Shown here: positions 43,801 to 55,200 of the stretch, one piece after another
How positions within the stretch are numbered: position 1 is the first letter of the stretch
How the letters are laid out: each line of letters opens with the position of its first letter
Program-made: the position numbers and the translations under genes
Assembly (NCBI GenBank): GCA_012934845.2
Contig: WNNJ02001380.1
Location: 23,736-87,735 of the forward strand
Reading direction: 5' to 3'
DNA from: Pomphorhynchus laevis
Lineage: Eukaryota > Acanthocephala > Palaeacanthocephala > Echinorhynchida > Pomphorhynchidae
DNA: 64,000 bases
Notes under the pieces: generated by a model
The model's input: only the letters and a program-made list of their open reading frames with translations
The model's database searches: none
What the model was told of the DNA's origin: nothing

Positions 43801-46189
43801 ACTAAATCCAAATTATATAAAATCATCAGCGGAAAATTTTTATGGATGGATAATAAACATTAAATATATCGAAGAAAATACGTCATTAGCATGCCTTTGA
43901 TATGTTGGGTCGAGGAATATGGGTCGAAACCTGATAACTTAGCAGTTTCCCCTAATGACTTCCAATCCTTATTCCGATACATCGTATGTTATTTATTAGT
44001 CAATTTATAAAAATTGATTTTAATATGTAATGATATTAACATTATTATTGTTATTTAATATTAATTAATTAATATTAATCACTTAATTAAATAGTTAAAT
44101 ATAATTAAATATAATTAAATCAAAGTGGTTCCACAAAGATACGTAACCCATAGAAATGGTTTACACTTATCAGTAAGTGCAACTACCGATGCGTTTTATC
44201 TTTTGGACACAAAAAGTTAGACGATTCACATATCCAATTAACATTCGAATTAAAGTGTATTAAAATTATAAATTAAAATAAATTACATTAATTTATAATT
44301 AATATTATATATAATATGTTAATTTGTAATTTGTGTTCTTGTCTAATACTAGAGACGCATTTACACCTTTGATCGCTTATATATAAAAGCTGAAATAACC
44401 ATTCATCTGGTTCATCGGGCTAATTTCATAAATTTGGATTTTTGATCATATTTTAAAAATATTTAATAATATCTTTGAATTGAATTAATCTCTTATTTAT
44501 TAGTCAATTCATAAAAATTGACTTTTTAAATTTCAATTATAAATTTTAACTTAATATAAATATAAATTGTATAAAATCTTATATAATTATTTATTATTTT
44601 TTTATAAATCAATGTAGACTAATTAATTATTAATTAATTCATTATTCTTAATTAATTTGAAATATAAAAAAATATTATAAAATATATTAAAAATATTTAA
44701 CAATATCTTTGAATTGAATTCCCAGTATATTGCGATTACGTGCAAAGTTAACGAACTATCGATTTCAGCACTATAACAATATAAATGCAAATAAATATTT
44801 CGGTGAATATTTTAAGAGCAATAAAGTAATTTATTAAGTAATTAATAATGCTTAATTAATTAAACATTCTTCTCGTGCCGTGATGCTTGCGACGCTTTGC
44901 CGAAATCAAAGTCAAGAAATCTAAAACTGCCTAGTTTGCCAAATAAATATTTCAGTGAATATTTTGTATATTTTAATACAATATTTTAATATTATTAATA
45001 TTTTAATTTAATATTAATTTAATATAATAAAGTTAATCAAATATCGTCGTTTAATTAACATTTGATGTTTTGTTAAGTTGTATCTGCCATAATACTTATT
45101 TTGCTCTCCACTTATCACAAGCTGTTTCGTAAATTATTCATATCATTATTCTTAATTAAGAATTATTCTTATTAAAAAATATAAAAATATTATACAAAAA
45201 TGTTTATTTAAACAATTTTATAATTTTTGCGTATTACAAATTGCGATTGTGTACTTGTGATCGCTATTAGGAATTAAGTGAACTTATGTTGATCATATAA
45301 ATAACGCGTCATTCTATTAAGCATAAATATTGTAACTGTAGCTTTTTAAAATCTTTAGTAATAAATAAAGAGATTGATTCACAACGTATAATATAAAAGT
45401 AAATGAAGATTTATATATTTAGACGATCATTTATAGAGAATGGATCTATAAATGTTCAAAAGCTTCTCACATTCACGGTAACCGAAATGTGCCCATATCT
45501 ATCAGAAGTTGGTTGGCGACAACTAATGCTCTCGGATTGCGGCCTTGATATTTTCTTTGAAACATTATGTGAAGACTTTCTGAAACGCAAATCCGTCGGA
45601 TGGTTAGTATATAAAAGTTTAATTTATAGAGCTCTAATAAAACTACTTTCAATCAAATGTTATTTAATAAGAATATGCTGCAAATAGCAATTTGTTAACA
45701 CAACGGAATATTGGTCACAACTTTACTAGCTATTGTTTGAACTAAAAGCTCAAATGTTCAAACGGTCAATATCACTTATTTGGTTATGTTATAAGAAACA
45801 AAATGCATTTTATTGACAAGTTTAGAATCAATGCATAACTTCTAAATATTTGAATATAAAATTCTCTATATTCCTATAAGGTGAAAAAATTTGTTTTGCT
45901 AGTGCCTCATACGCTGAAATTATAAAATGCCTACTAAGAGTTTAAATACACGTGATCATTAGTTTGAAAACGTCTGTTAAATTTCTTACATCAAATATAT
46001 GGATAACTTGAATTTTACTATGGTCCCATTTTTAGTTCGCTGATTTAACTGTAATTTATATTAAATTAGTCAGCCTGTATACAATTACTAAATGCCATAA
46101 TTTTAAGGGACTTGGATATCAATCAATTGCTGGAAACACTGTGTGAACGACAACACAAGCAATTACAGGACTGGCACTATATTTATTGA
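40881..46189 (+). CDS. Novel multi-exon gene, coiled-coil-like protein (235 aa model)
   Basis: Unrecognised family. Model exons: 40881-40942, 41103-41178, 41661-41727, 42414-42654, 45423-45602, 46108-46189. Every junction has GT..AG, all phases fit, total 708 nt. The ATG follows TTGTAG, possibly a 5'-UTR acceptor. The first 46 residues are acidic and helical (SDKLSNDAKVIQQYKTFIE). Residues about 50-105 look like a coiled coil (LSELYAQLAA, then NQKIKQLHVQILNLQNQ). The last third is helical with CPYLSEVGWRQL, FFETLCEDFLKRK and LLETLCERQHKQLQ. An alternative short last exon at 41920-41939 also fits in phase and would give a 74-residue product. AATAAA lies about 100 bp after the stop. A Penelope-like copy (43.0-44.0 kb) sits in intron 4. 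The exon chain was built by eye, with no homology support. Confidence 0.5.
41481..41533 (-). other. Permuted hammerhead-like motif (family Q, copy 1)
   Basis: On the minus strand: GGCAG, TCGAAACGA, then a perfect hairpin TTGATGGTAG-TTCAC-CTACCGTCAA (one bulge each side), then CGATGAGCT, CTGCC. The outer arms GGCAG/CTGCC close an internal loop made of the GAAA and (C)TGATGAG boxes. The upstream words TAGACGA and CCGGCA are shared with the copy at 54563-54629. It lies in intron 2 of the gene above. Confidence 0.5.
43010..44015 (+). mobile_element. Penelope-like element copy D (3' half with terminus)
   Basis: From about 43230 it reads SLKYFDKSKLFKSRDIYI-like sequence into motif B GVPMGGNSSPIIADLF (about 43285-43335), FIEYEFVHKCVKTKSK, the damaged motif C region (about 43410), YPKSLILSKTNI and YRKDDIFKFTRNIF. 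The structured 3' end is at about 43875-44010, where the closing stem is partly lost. 5'-truncated, with several breaks. Inserted in intron 4 of the coiled-coil-like gene. Confidence 0.8.
44020..45420. other. Intron DNA, AT-rich
   Basis: Mostly TTAATTAATT-type words. TATCTTTGAATTGAATT at about 44473 recurs at about 44705, and AAATAAATATTTC(A/G)GTGAATATTTT recurs at about 44788 and 44941, showing old small duplications. No exon recognised. Confidence 0.5.
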
Positions 46190-46632
46190 CTAATTTCAAA
46201 ATTATATACCGCGTGTACTTTAAGTTGTATTTAAGACAATTATCGTAGATATTGTTAGAGATTTTGTTAAAACAAATGTTATTTTAGAATAAATGTTTTT
46301 ATTTATTTTAAATTAATTGGATATCAACACTTAACTACTAAATTGTTAGTAAAATAAATTTATCCACAAAATGTTTAGACATTTTTCAATATCAAATTAA
46401 TTTCTTATTCAAATGTTAACTTTCTTAGCAATTTATACCAAGAAATGTCAAAAATTACTAAAAGTTTAATTGTCAAACATTTGTCTGGATCCTTATATTT
46501 GTGACATAATTTTTAATTTGCTCCACGTAAATTTTTGAAACGAATCTGTCATCCCAAATGCAAATAAAATTTATTCCAAAGCTATTGCCATACAGGGGGA
46601 AGAAATATAATTGGCATTAGGATTTTCAACAG

Positions 46633-46690
46633 ATTAAAGGAAAAAATAGAAACACAAGATAATGTTTGGAAACATCTTCGTGAATGTCGG
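46633..46690 (+). other. Isolated exon-like piece
   Basis: Between a good acceptor (TTTTCAACAG) and a donor (CGG|GTACGAG) one frame reads LKEKIETQDNVWKHLRECR, a helical, charged stretch like the gene just upstream. It could be an alternative exon of that gene, but the modelled last exon ends at a stop 440 bp earlier and has no donor. Confidence 0.3.
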
Positions 46691-46898
46691 GTACGAGTTT
46701 TTAAATTGATAATACTAAACAAGTATATTTAAGTGTCACTAAGGAATGTTTTACATTTTTACTAAAGTAGGTTAGCTATAATATGATCAGTATTTTGATC
46801 GATTGAAATGGTCGGGCGAACCGATTAGTCAAAAAATCAAACACGTAGAAATTATATTTAACATTTACATGTTTAAATTTGCATTTGTTTTCAATTGT

Positions 46899-49800
46899 TT
46901 AATTGTTGTAAGCTTCCAGTAGTTGCTCAAATGTAAAGTGATGTAATTTCTCGCTGCATTGTGTATACACTGTCGATTCCTTTTCTTTTTGGTTATCATG
47001 TAAACTCCTTAAAAATAAAAATTCAACTTATAATGTTAAAACGATATTTACAGTGTAATTTTACCTAATTTGAGAGGTTTGAACGATTGAGACAGGCATT
47101 GAACGGGTTTCTGTTCTTGGAATAAGAGCGTCAAGGAAACTTGATGCGAATGAATGTATAGGGGGCATTAAAAATGTTTGAACTTTGGATAACTAAACAT
47201 TTGAAATGGATGTTTAGCTTTGCAGTGATAATTAATCAAATTTTTGTTTCCTAACATTATTATTAACTGTTCGCATACACCTCCGCAAAGGCATTTAAAT
47301 TTTTATGCATTTACAGTAAAACTAAGTTTACTCGAAACATATTATATATTCAATTTAGCTGATAATTCAGTTGTATAAACTAAATTATCAACTAAATTCC
47401 CTTGCGTCAACGAAATTTATTATTTAGATAAATTAAATTTTTTCACCAAAGAAAATAAGTTTAACTTGAGCTATTTATAATTTTAATTGATAGCTTTCAG
47501 TGATAATTCATTATTTTAAGTATCGGTCATGGTGATACTTATATTTAAACTGTGGCTCCCCAAGCTGGTGTATGACATCAAGTTGAAACATTCTGTGATT
47601 TATTTTTTATTTTACTGATAAAACATTCATATATGCCAATCTTCAATTTTTATTTGATCATAAATTGCAAATCTATTGCCAAAGAACTTCCCGCTTTACA
47701 AGTTTTTCAATTAATATTTAATTAAAAATAAAATTTAATTAAAATAAGCATAATTTTTAAATTTTTTATTTAAATTTTAAATGTCAGTAAAACTTTCTGA
47801 TAATAATCTTATATTAACATTTAATGGTGAATTTAAATGACTTAAATTAATAATTTAATAAAATTGCACAACAAGCGAACATTTGCATCTATCGTGTTAC
47901 TGAAACTTAAATGTAAAATATATTTTGTAGGTTATTATAAAATATTTAACTTAATATATTTTTCCGAAATAGTATAACGTAGTGATATATTAATATAGAT
48001 AAGGGAATACATAAGGAATATAAACGATCGATTTAGATTATTAATTTAAATCATGATTTGATTGAACTTTTGATTTTGCCAAAACATACCTTACTATGAT
48101 ATTGCTAATCACAGTAATACTAAAGACAATAAATTTCGAATAAAATTAAATGTTACTTTTTAATATCAATTTGAATCAAAATGCTATTTTCGAATATGTA
48201 TTTGAATTAATCAAATAAATACGCGCTCATATAGCTAAAAGCGATTGGATGTACCGCTAACATGAATTTCAATGACAATATATTTGCCAATTTAGGTATG
48301 TGCTGAAAATATACACATCGCATATTACATTAAATTTTACAACTCAATCAAATGCGGGCATATTTTATTTGTTCCCAAGATTCGCCGTATTACCACTAAT
48401 CTCTGCGTTCATTAAATACACATATTTAAGTGCTTAGATAAAAAGTTTATTTTTCATGTAATAAACCGAGATGCGTCGTATTACTTCAGAAGCCTTGCCG
48501 CCCCACTGGAGCGTTTCGACCTTGGTCTATTCATCACTACAGGGTTGTCTCATCAATGTGGTCCTGTAGCTACACAACTTTGACAGTACTTAATCCTTGG
48601 TAAACCTCTGAACGGAGGGTGCGCTTAGTGAATTCCTTTCATAGGTTTACTGAGGATCAAGTACTGTCGAAGTTGTGTAGATACAGGACCACATTTATGA
48701 GACAATCCTGTAGGTGATGAGTAGACCAAGGGCAAAACGCCCCATTGGGGCTAGGCGTCTGTGTTAGGGGCATCCCGGGTAAAGCTTCCCTAAGAAGTTT
48801 TATAAAGCATTGCACGATTAAGCTCTTTATTCTGTTCATGTTGTAAATAAAAGTTGTAACATAATTCTTTCAGTTAATTAAATGCGACCACTTGCAGTAA
48901 TATTAATTAATGTCAATATTAAAATATTAATTAATAATATTATTGATATAATATTATTATAATATTAAATATATAATATTATAATTAATATTATTAATAA
49001 GTAATATTATTAATTATACCGGAATGCGTCTACCACAGACGCCTGGCCCCAAATGGGGCGTTTCGACCTTAGTCTACTCATCACTACGTGGCGCTGAGTC
49101 TACTGATCCCCATTGGGCGTTTCTACAGGTTATTGATGACAGGTCAGTGATCACATATTCACAGAAAGCGTACATCTAAATGATTTAAATGCACATTTAT
49201 ATGCATGTATATTATAAAAATTATGTAAAAGAAAAATACAACGAAAAAACTGAGAAAAATGCTAACCTCGTTAATAGCAGATTCGATAATCTCATTTTGT
49301 GCCATTTCATTAGGTGAATCGACTTTTTCTTTTGGATAGCATATCTGATTATTAAGTAGTGCAGACAACCTGGAAATATTCGAATTTGTATCTTGTTCCA
49401 ATGGAACATTCGATTTTCGGTCTTTTCTTGTTGACTTTTGTATCTTTAGCAAATCCTTAATATTGGGAAATCATTTAATTTACGAACAATCAAACCAATA
49501 ATTTTAAAATTTATTTGAAGTAATTAATCAGTAATTAGTGAAGTAATTATTTAGTTTAGTAACTAATTATCTTTGATTAGACTATAAAATGCTTAAATAT
49601 AATTTTAGCTATAAAAATTTTATCTAGATAAAAAAGGTGAAAATTTTATTTGATATTTCGCTAACTTATTCTGTTAGCATCTTCAGAAAATTGCAATTGT
49701 AATTTTCTGAAACGAAATATCAAATAAAATTTCCTTTTCTTTGATCAAGCTCCAACTATATGAAAATTACACACACAAACTTCCAACTATATGAAAATTA

Positions 49801-50405
49801 CTTAATGCATTAATCATTTTATTTCACCTTGGCTTCGTAATGAAGCGAAGGTGATATAGTTCGTTGAAGCGATAATTTCTTAACGTGACTATTAAATTAA
49901 CTTTAGAGCTTTTCGTAAATTTGTTTGTGATTTAACTACATTAATTTCCGATAATTTTCGTTATCACTAATTACTAATAAGGGCATATTTGGATCCATTG
50001 TGGCAGTAGTAGGTAGAAACTGATGGATACGATTGGACATAAATACCTAGATCAGTAGATACCCAGCATATACTGATCGACTTATCCACTAGATTGAAAT
50101 TTTCCTAAAAATATTGGCGATTTTTTTTATTTCAATATAATATTTATTTCTCTTTAATATTATATTATTTAAAAAGTATTTTTTAAATATATATTTCGAT
50201 TCGCATAACTTTGTCAGTGAAGATGTGTAACGCGTGTAATTGGTGTATACTCCTAATACTCTTCAACGACTGCTCAGATTTTATCTTGTCTTCCATCTTG
50301 CTCTCTCTATTTGTAAAAGAGTTACTTCGAATCTCTGTGACTACACCGTTAGCTGCACATATAATGTCGGATATATCTAAGAAATATTTTGTTGAACTCT
50401 GACAC
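46899..50405 (-). CDS. Minus-strand gene fragments, unknown helical protein (partial model)
   Basis: Three exon-like pieces on the minus strand. 50405-50210: ...YFLDISDIICAANG, then SEQSLKSIRSIHQLHALHIF. 49455-49267: DLLKIQKSTRKDRKSNVP and YPKEKVDSPNEMAQNEIIES, 63 codons, phase 0 at both ends. 47007-46899: SLHDNQKEKESTVYTQC then LHHFTFEQLLEAYNN and stop. The first two join in phase. The third needs another exon between, because its first base completes a codon. Flanking GT/AG sites are reasonable. Charged, helical, no known domain. Its 3' end faces the 3' end of the plus-strand gene at 46189. The 5' end is not found. Confidence 0.35.
47040..48480. other. AT-rich DNA, no recognised exon
   Basis: It would be an intron of the minus-strand gene if that model is right. 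No repeat unit or open frame worth naming. Confidence 0.45.
48485..48800. repeat. Palindromic element R with hammerhead-like cores (copies 1 and 2, inverted)
   Basis: Inverted repeat with arms of about 150 bp: TTGGTCTATTCATCACTACA and CTACACAACTTTGACAGTAC on the left pair with their counterparts at about 48660-48735. In the right arm (+, 48714-48759) the order is GTGATGA, GTAGACCAAGGGC, (G)AAAAC, stem III ACGCC ... GGCGT, C. In the left arm (-, 48537-48499) it is GTGATGA, ATAGACCAAGGTC, GAAAC. The first core base C is G in both, which should disable cleavage. GC-rich compared with its surroundings. Confidence 0.65.
49018..49140. repeat. Element R, copy 3 (single arm)
   Basis: On the minus strand 49084-49038 reads GTGATGA, GTAGACTAAGGTC, GAAAC, then stem III ACGCC / GGCGT around CCATTTGGGGCCA, then GTC-type cleavage position. 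Its stem III is the best preserved of the family. Further short inverted words (TAGACGC / GCGTCTA, CATCAATAACCTGT) surround it. Confidence 0.6.
49615..49765. repeat. Palindromic element P, copy 4
   Basis: The left arm ends GATATTTCGCTAAC, the right arm has GAAACGAAATATC. On the minus strand 49686-49656 carries CTGAAGATGCTAAC, AGAATAA, GTTAGCGAAA with a perfect 6-bp stem. TTTCTTTGATCAAGCTCC at the right edge matches the end of copies 1-3. Confidence 0.7.
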
Positions 50406-50464
50406 CTGCTTTGTCTAGTGACGACTGCATGTAGAGAAACGACCATTAATTTGGAGTTTATCAC

Positions 50465-51184
50465 TTAATTTAGATATCACGACAAACACTGTAAAATAAA
50501 TATTCCTAATCATACCAGGGTTTCGGAGTAATCTGTTTTGTCGATCTATCTGGCACGTAAGCTCTCTTGTCGATCTATATTTCACGTACTTTTCTAATTA
50601 ATTGGATTTATGTTTGAAATATTAAAATAAAATATACAGCGCCAATCGGTGCCCTGAAGGTTTTAAGACAATACAAATTATTTTTAAATCAATTTATTTA
50701 AAAATGCAATACATACAATCCGTGAAACTTGTTAGCTTCTAACTCCTCCCCTTCTACAATAACAAATTACGAAATCAGGGATTTGAAACAAGGATAAACT
50801 TGATCTCTAGTTAATCTGCGAATACTTTAAAAGCAAATCAGCTAACTGAGTCTACGTATTTTATATTATTTATAATATAATAAAATATTAGAAAAAAAAT
50901 TATTTACAGTATGGTGACCGTAGAGATATTTAATAACAAAAAGATCAGCAAATAAAAATTAAATACCAAAAAATAAAAAAATTATTTTATTTATTTCTAT
51001 TCTGCGGTTCATCCTTTAAGATGTTCCGTATTAGATGACGCGAGTATCTTCTTCTCTGGAATGTATTCATAAAATCAGATCAGCTAACTTAGTCTATGTA
51101 TATTATATTTATAAATTAAAAATATTGATTAATAAAATTTAAAAAATTAAATAAATATAAATAATTCTAAATATTAAATAATTT
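50465..51184. other. AT-rich DNA with CAGCTAACTGAGTCT-type element ends
   Basis: AATCAGCTAACTGAGTCTACG at about 50836 and GATCAGCTAACTTAGTCTATG at about 51068 are near-copies, in direct orientation, of the terminal word of the palindromic element that follows (51286). They may mark one more diverged copy of that element. No gene. Confidence 0.45.
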
Positions 51185-51785
51185 TTATATAATATATTGT
51201 ATAATTTATATCAAGTAAAAATTAAAAGTTGAAATTAAAAATAAAAGTCAATTTTTATAAATTGACTAATAAATAACAGACAATTAGATCAGCTAATTGA
51301 GTCTTTGTATGATATATTATGTATAAATGAAAATATAATCGTGTCCGTTTTTAGCTTAAAGAAGGGTGTCACAAAAATTTCGATCAAACAAGTAAATCGA
51401 TAGTTGTTTAGAAATTTTTGACTGGTAATTAGATTTGTGTTTAGGCTGATCAACGTACGTTTCTGGTACAAATCAATTTACTTGTTTGATCGAAATTTTC
51501 GTGACATTCTTCTATAAGCTAAAAACGGACACGATTATATTTTAATTTATAAATAATATATCATACAAAGACTCAATTAGCTGATCTGATTGCCTGTTTT
51601 TTATTAGTCAATTTATAAAAATTGACTTTTATTTTTAATTTCAACTTTTAATTTTTACTTGATATAAATTATACAATATATTATTGGTTAACATATTATC
51701 AACCTAGGTTATCATATTATCAACCAGAAACGTACGTTGATCAGCCCAAATATAAATCTAATCGCCAGTCAATAATTCCTAAACA
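51185..51785. repeat. Long palindromic MITE-like element with a second inverted loop copy
   Basis: Arms of about 205 bp (51185-51395 and 51476-51690) pair closely, e.g. CGTGTCCGTTTTTAGCTTA with TAAGCTAAAAACGGACACG, and TCAGCTAATTGAGTCTTTGT with its exact complement. The spacer (51400-51465) has its own inverted copy at 51720-51785 (CGTACGTTTCTGG / CCAGAAACGTACG). Outside the arms AATTGACTAATAAATAACAG is the tail word of Penelope-like 3' ends, here on both sides in opposite sense. Confidence 0.75.
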
Positions 51786-52236
51786 ACTATCGAATTCTCA
51801 ACGTCAAATGAACGAATTTAACGGGCAATTATCATTTTCAACAAGTAATTAAGTCATAAAACAAATCCTCAACGTTGAATTTAAATCCATAGAAACCTCA
51901 AATGTGTTCACAGAAACATGTAATTAAAAGTAACGGTTGGATATTTAAACATATCGGGGTTTTACGGATAGTAAAACCTGTAAGATTCACATGTCAGTAA
52001 CAACTAGTAAACACCGGAAACTACTGGGTGTTTACGTTATTATAATTATTTTTAATTGTATGAACTTATCTAAAATTGATAAAACAAATCTCACTCCAGC
52101 AGGCTTCACAACGATAACAATATCCTCGTCGTCTATCAAACTGTAAGAACATAGCGCTATTGAATTGTAGCATTCTTTGCTTGAATAAATACATTCACCA
52201 GTCCATTGATTAAGGTCGAATCGATAAACTTAAATT
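51786..52236. other. 3' flank of the minus-strand gene
   Basis: No gene or repeat recognised. Confidence 0.45.
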
Positions 52237-55200
52237 TTAAAAATTAAGAATACTCGACAATGCAAATATCGTACTTTCTCCTCCTTTCCATCGAACGTCT
52301 AGTGAGTAATAGATGATATTAGAAGGAGAGAGTGTAAACTGTGCGATATTATTTGAGAGATAATTTTGCTTAATCGGCTTAATGTCGTCGCTAAGATCCC
52401 ATATGGTGAAACTGCATTTATGAACCGTAACATACAAATCTCGCTCTAATGCTTGAACGTATCTAATGACAAAATAGTAGGTAATTAGATGATGTTTTAC
52501 GAATACATTACCTAATAGGGTCATTTGGTACAACTATATACTCCCGATCTATAATAAAACTAGGATTTCCTGTCTTAAATTTTATCATTGCTCCCGTAAA
52601 GGCACACACTCCGTAATTAGGATTTGTCGAACAAATTGATACAGGCTGACCAACATGAGCAAGCGAGATTACTTCAGAGTTTTTACAAACTACTGTTATG
52701 TTAGAGGTTTGATCAGCAGCTTTAGCTAAATACGTAAATAAATTATTTTTTTTTACTTTTCTGAGATAATAACATCGAAAAACAATTTAAGAATTAAAGT
52801 ATATCGTTAGGGTATTTACATAAAATGCATTCAAATTATAATATTTTAATATATAATCAATACATAATGTAGTATTGATTGACTAATTATTTTATAGTAA
52901 ACACCAAATTCATAATCTTCTTCATTTTCGATAAGATAGTTTTAGTGGGACGAAAAAGAAAATTAGATTAATTTAGAAATTAATGTTAAAATTACATTAA
53001 TTCTTGATTTTAATTTAAAAATATAAGGGTCTATATTTGTTTATTGAGTTACAGGTTAAATTCAAACATAAGGTGAAAAGAGAATTTACGACTATAATAC
53101 TCAATTAACATTTAGCTCTTGATATGTGCTTAAATCTATTAATGTTAGCTGGAATAATACTCTATTGCCGAGAAGTAAATATTTATTGCCTTATTATTTT
53201 CTCTATTAAACGTACTGATGCGTATAGAAACGAATGACTGTTCAATACGAGCTAGTTTTAAATGAAGCCTTTCCAGTGGGTTCAAGATAATGTATTTTAT
53301 CGAGTTTGACCTTATCACGCAAGGACATTTTGCAGTATGGGCGATAACATATTATTAATGATATTGTTGATAACATATTATTACCATAGTATAACATTTA
53401 ATGTAATATTATTAACACAATATTTAAATATATAATAGAGTTATAATTAACATCATATGTTAATATATAATGTCGCCTATATATTATAATATGTTTTGAA
53501 TAAACATATTATCATGTCACTTAAATGTGAGTATATGAACTTAAATATATCCAAGCTAATGATATATAATTTATTAACAAATTTTGTTATAGAAATCGCT
53601 TTTTAAAGTTGAAATCTTCTACTTTTAAAAATAGTTAATAAAAATCATTTTAATAAATTAAAATAAATTAAGTTAGTTTAATTAATTACTAAATAAATTA
53701 ATTTATATACATTAATTAACTTTAAATTAATTATTTTGATAGATTAATTGAAATATCTTTATTGCTAATTACATAATACAAAATTAATGATATTTGAATA
53801 AACTTTAAAATTTTGCATAAACAAAATATCTAGAAAACTAGTTCGATTTTTTAAATAAACTTTTTAATTACATAATAAATTAAAAATACTAAATATTGTC
53901 TTATAATTTACGGTTAGAAAGTAAAAGGCTTATGAATTTGAGATTTTAACTTCAATCTCTTTACTTTAAGAAATAATTGAGTTAAATATTTAATTTATGT
54001 AATACATTTAAATTAATCTTTTAATGATAAACTTATAATGATAAACTTATATTTATGTAATACATTTAAATTAATCTTTTAATGATAAACTAATAACAAA
54101 TAGCTTATATAATTAGTTAATTGATTAATATTATCTAATATTAATTTATAATAAATATAATAATGTAATTTATAATAAATAATTAATTAGTATAATAAAA
54201 TATAATCAATTAAAATATAAAAAATTATAATTAATTAATTTTTTAAATATATTCTCATTGAAATATAACGGAATTAAACAATTTAAATAGTTAAATTAAC
54301 TTAATGACTTCAGAAAGTGTGATTGATTAAAAATCCAACTACTATCGTATGTGCTACTCCCATTTGTACAACTAAGGGAGCTAATATAACAGCTATTATT
54401 AAACACACTTTCAGCGTATTATATAATAGTAAATAGTAGTGCACGGATGTGCTGAGTAGACAACGGTCCAGGATTTCTTACGAGATACGGCATTTATACT
54501 AAATGGTGTTACTTGATCGACTGGACTTCGATTCACGACTTTCAGTCACCATGTCACTTCTAGACGACCAATGAGTACCCGGCAACACTCATCAGTAGAA
54601 TAAAGTACTCACTGGCCGTTTCGGTTGCCTGTGTGACATCTTAAATAAAGGCGTTTCCGCCTTTATTCACAATGTATATTTAAGCGTATATTTAAAAGAA
54701 TGTGATAAAAAAATATCCAACGTGTGTGAAACGAATAAATCTATTCGATGAAATAATCAGAAACATACAGTCTACAGAATTTATTTGTACTTCGAATTCC
54801 CATTGAACGATTGCTGACTTGCTAGTGCACGCATATAATAATGGAATTTGTTGTGATGAGAGCTTATAACTACAGAACCGAAGTGATGTTACAGCTATGC
54901 TAGGGTTCATATTAGACTTCACGGAAATAATACTTCTTAAACTAAAATAAAAACATTTTTTATTATTTGGCATATTTTCCGAACATACACTTTATCCCAC
55001 TTGCCGATTCTGAAAAGACGCAATTCACGATAGGGCACGATAGGTTCTTCACAATTTCTAACAATTGAACATGCAAGCCAACGATCTAAAATAAAAAAGA
55101 GTAGTTCATAATCAACGACGTTAGATTTAAGATCAAAAACGGAACGATATAATATTTTTATTAAATATTTTACATCGCCAATCTTTTACCGCAGTAGTGG

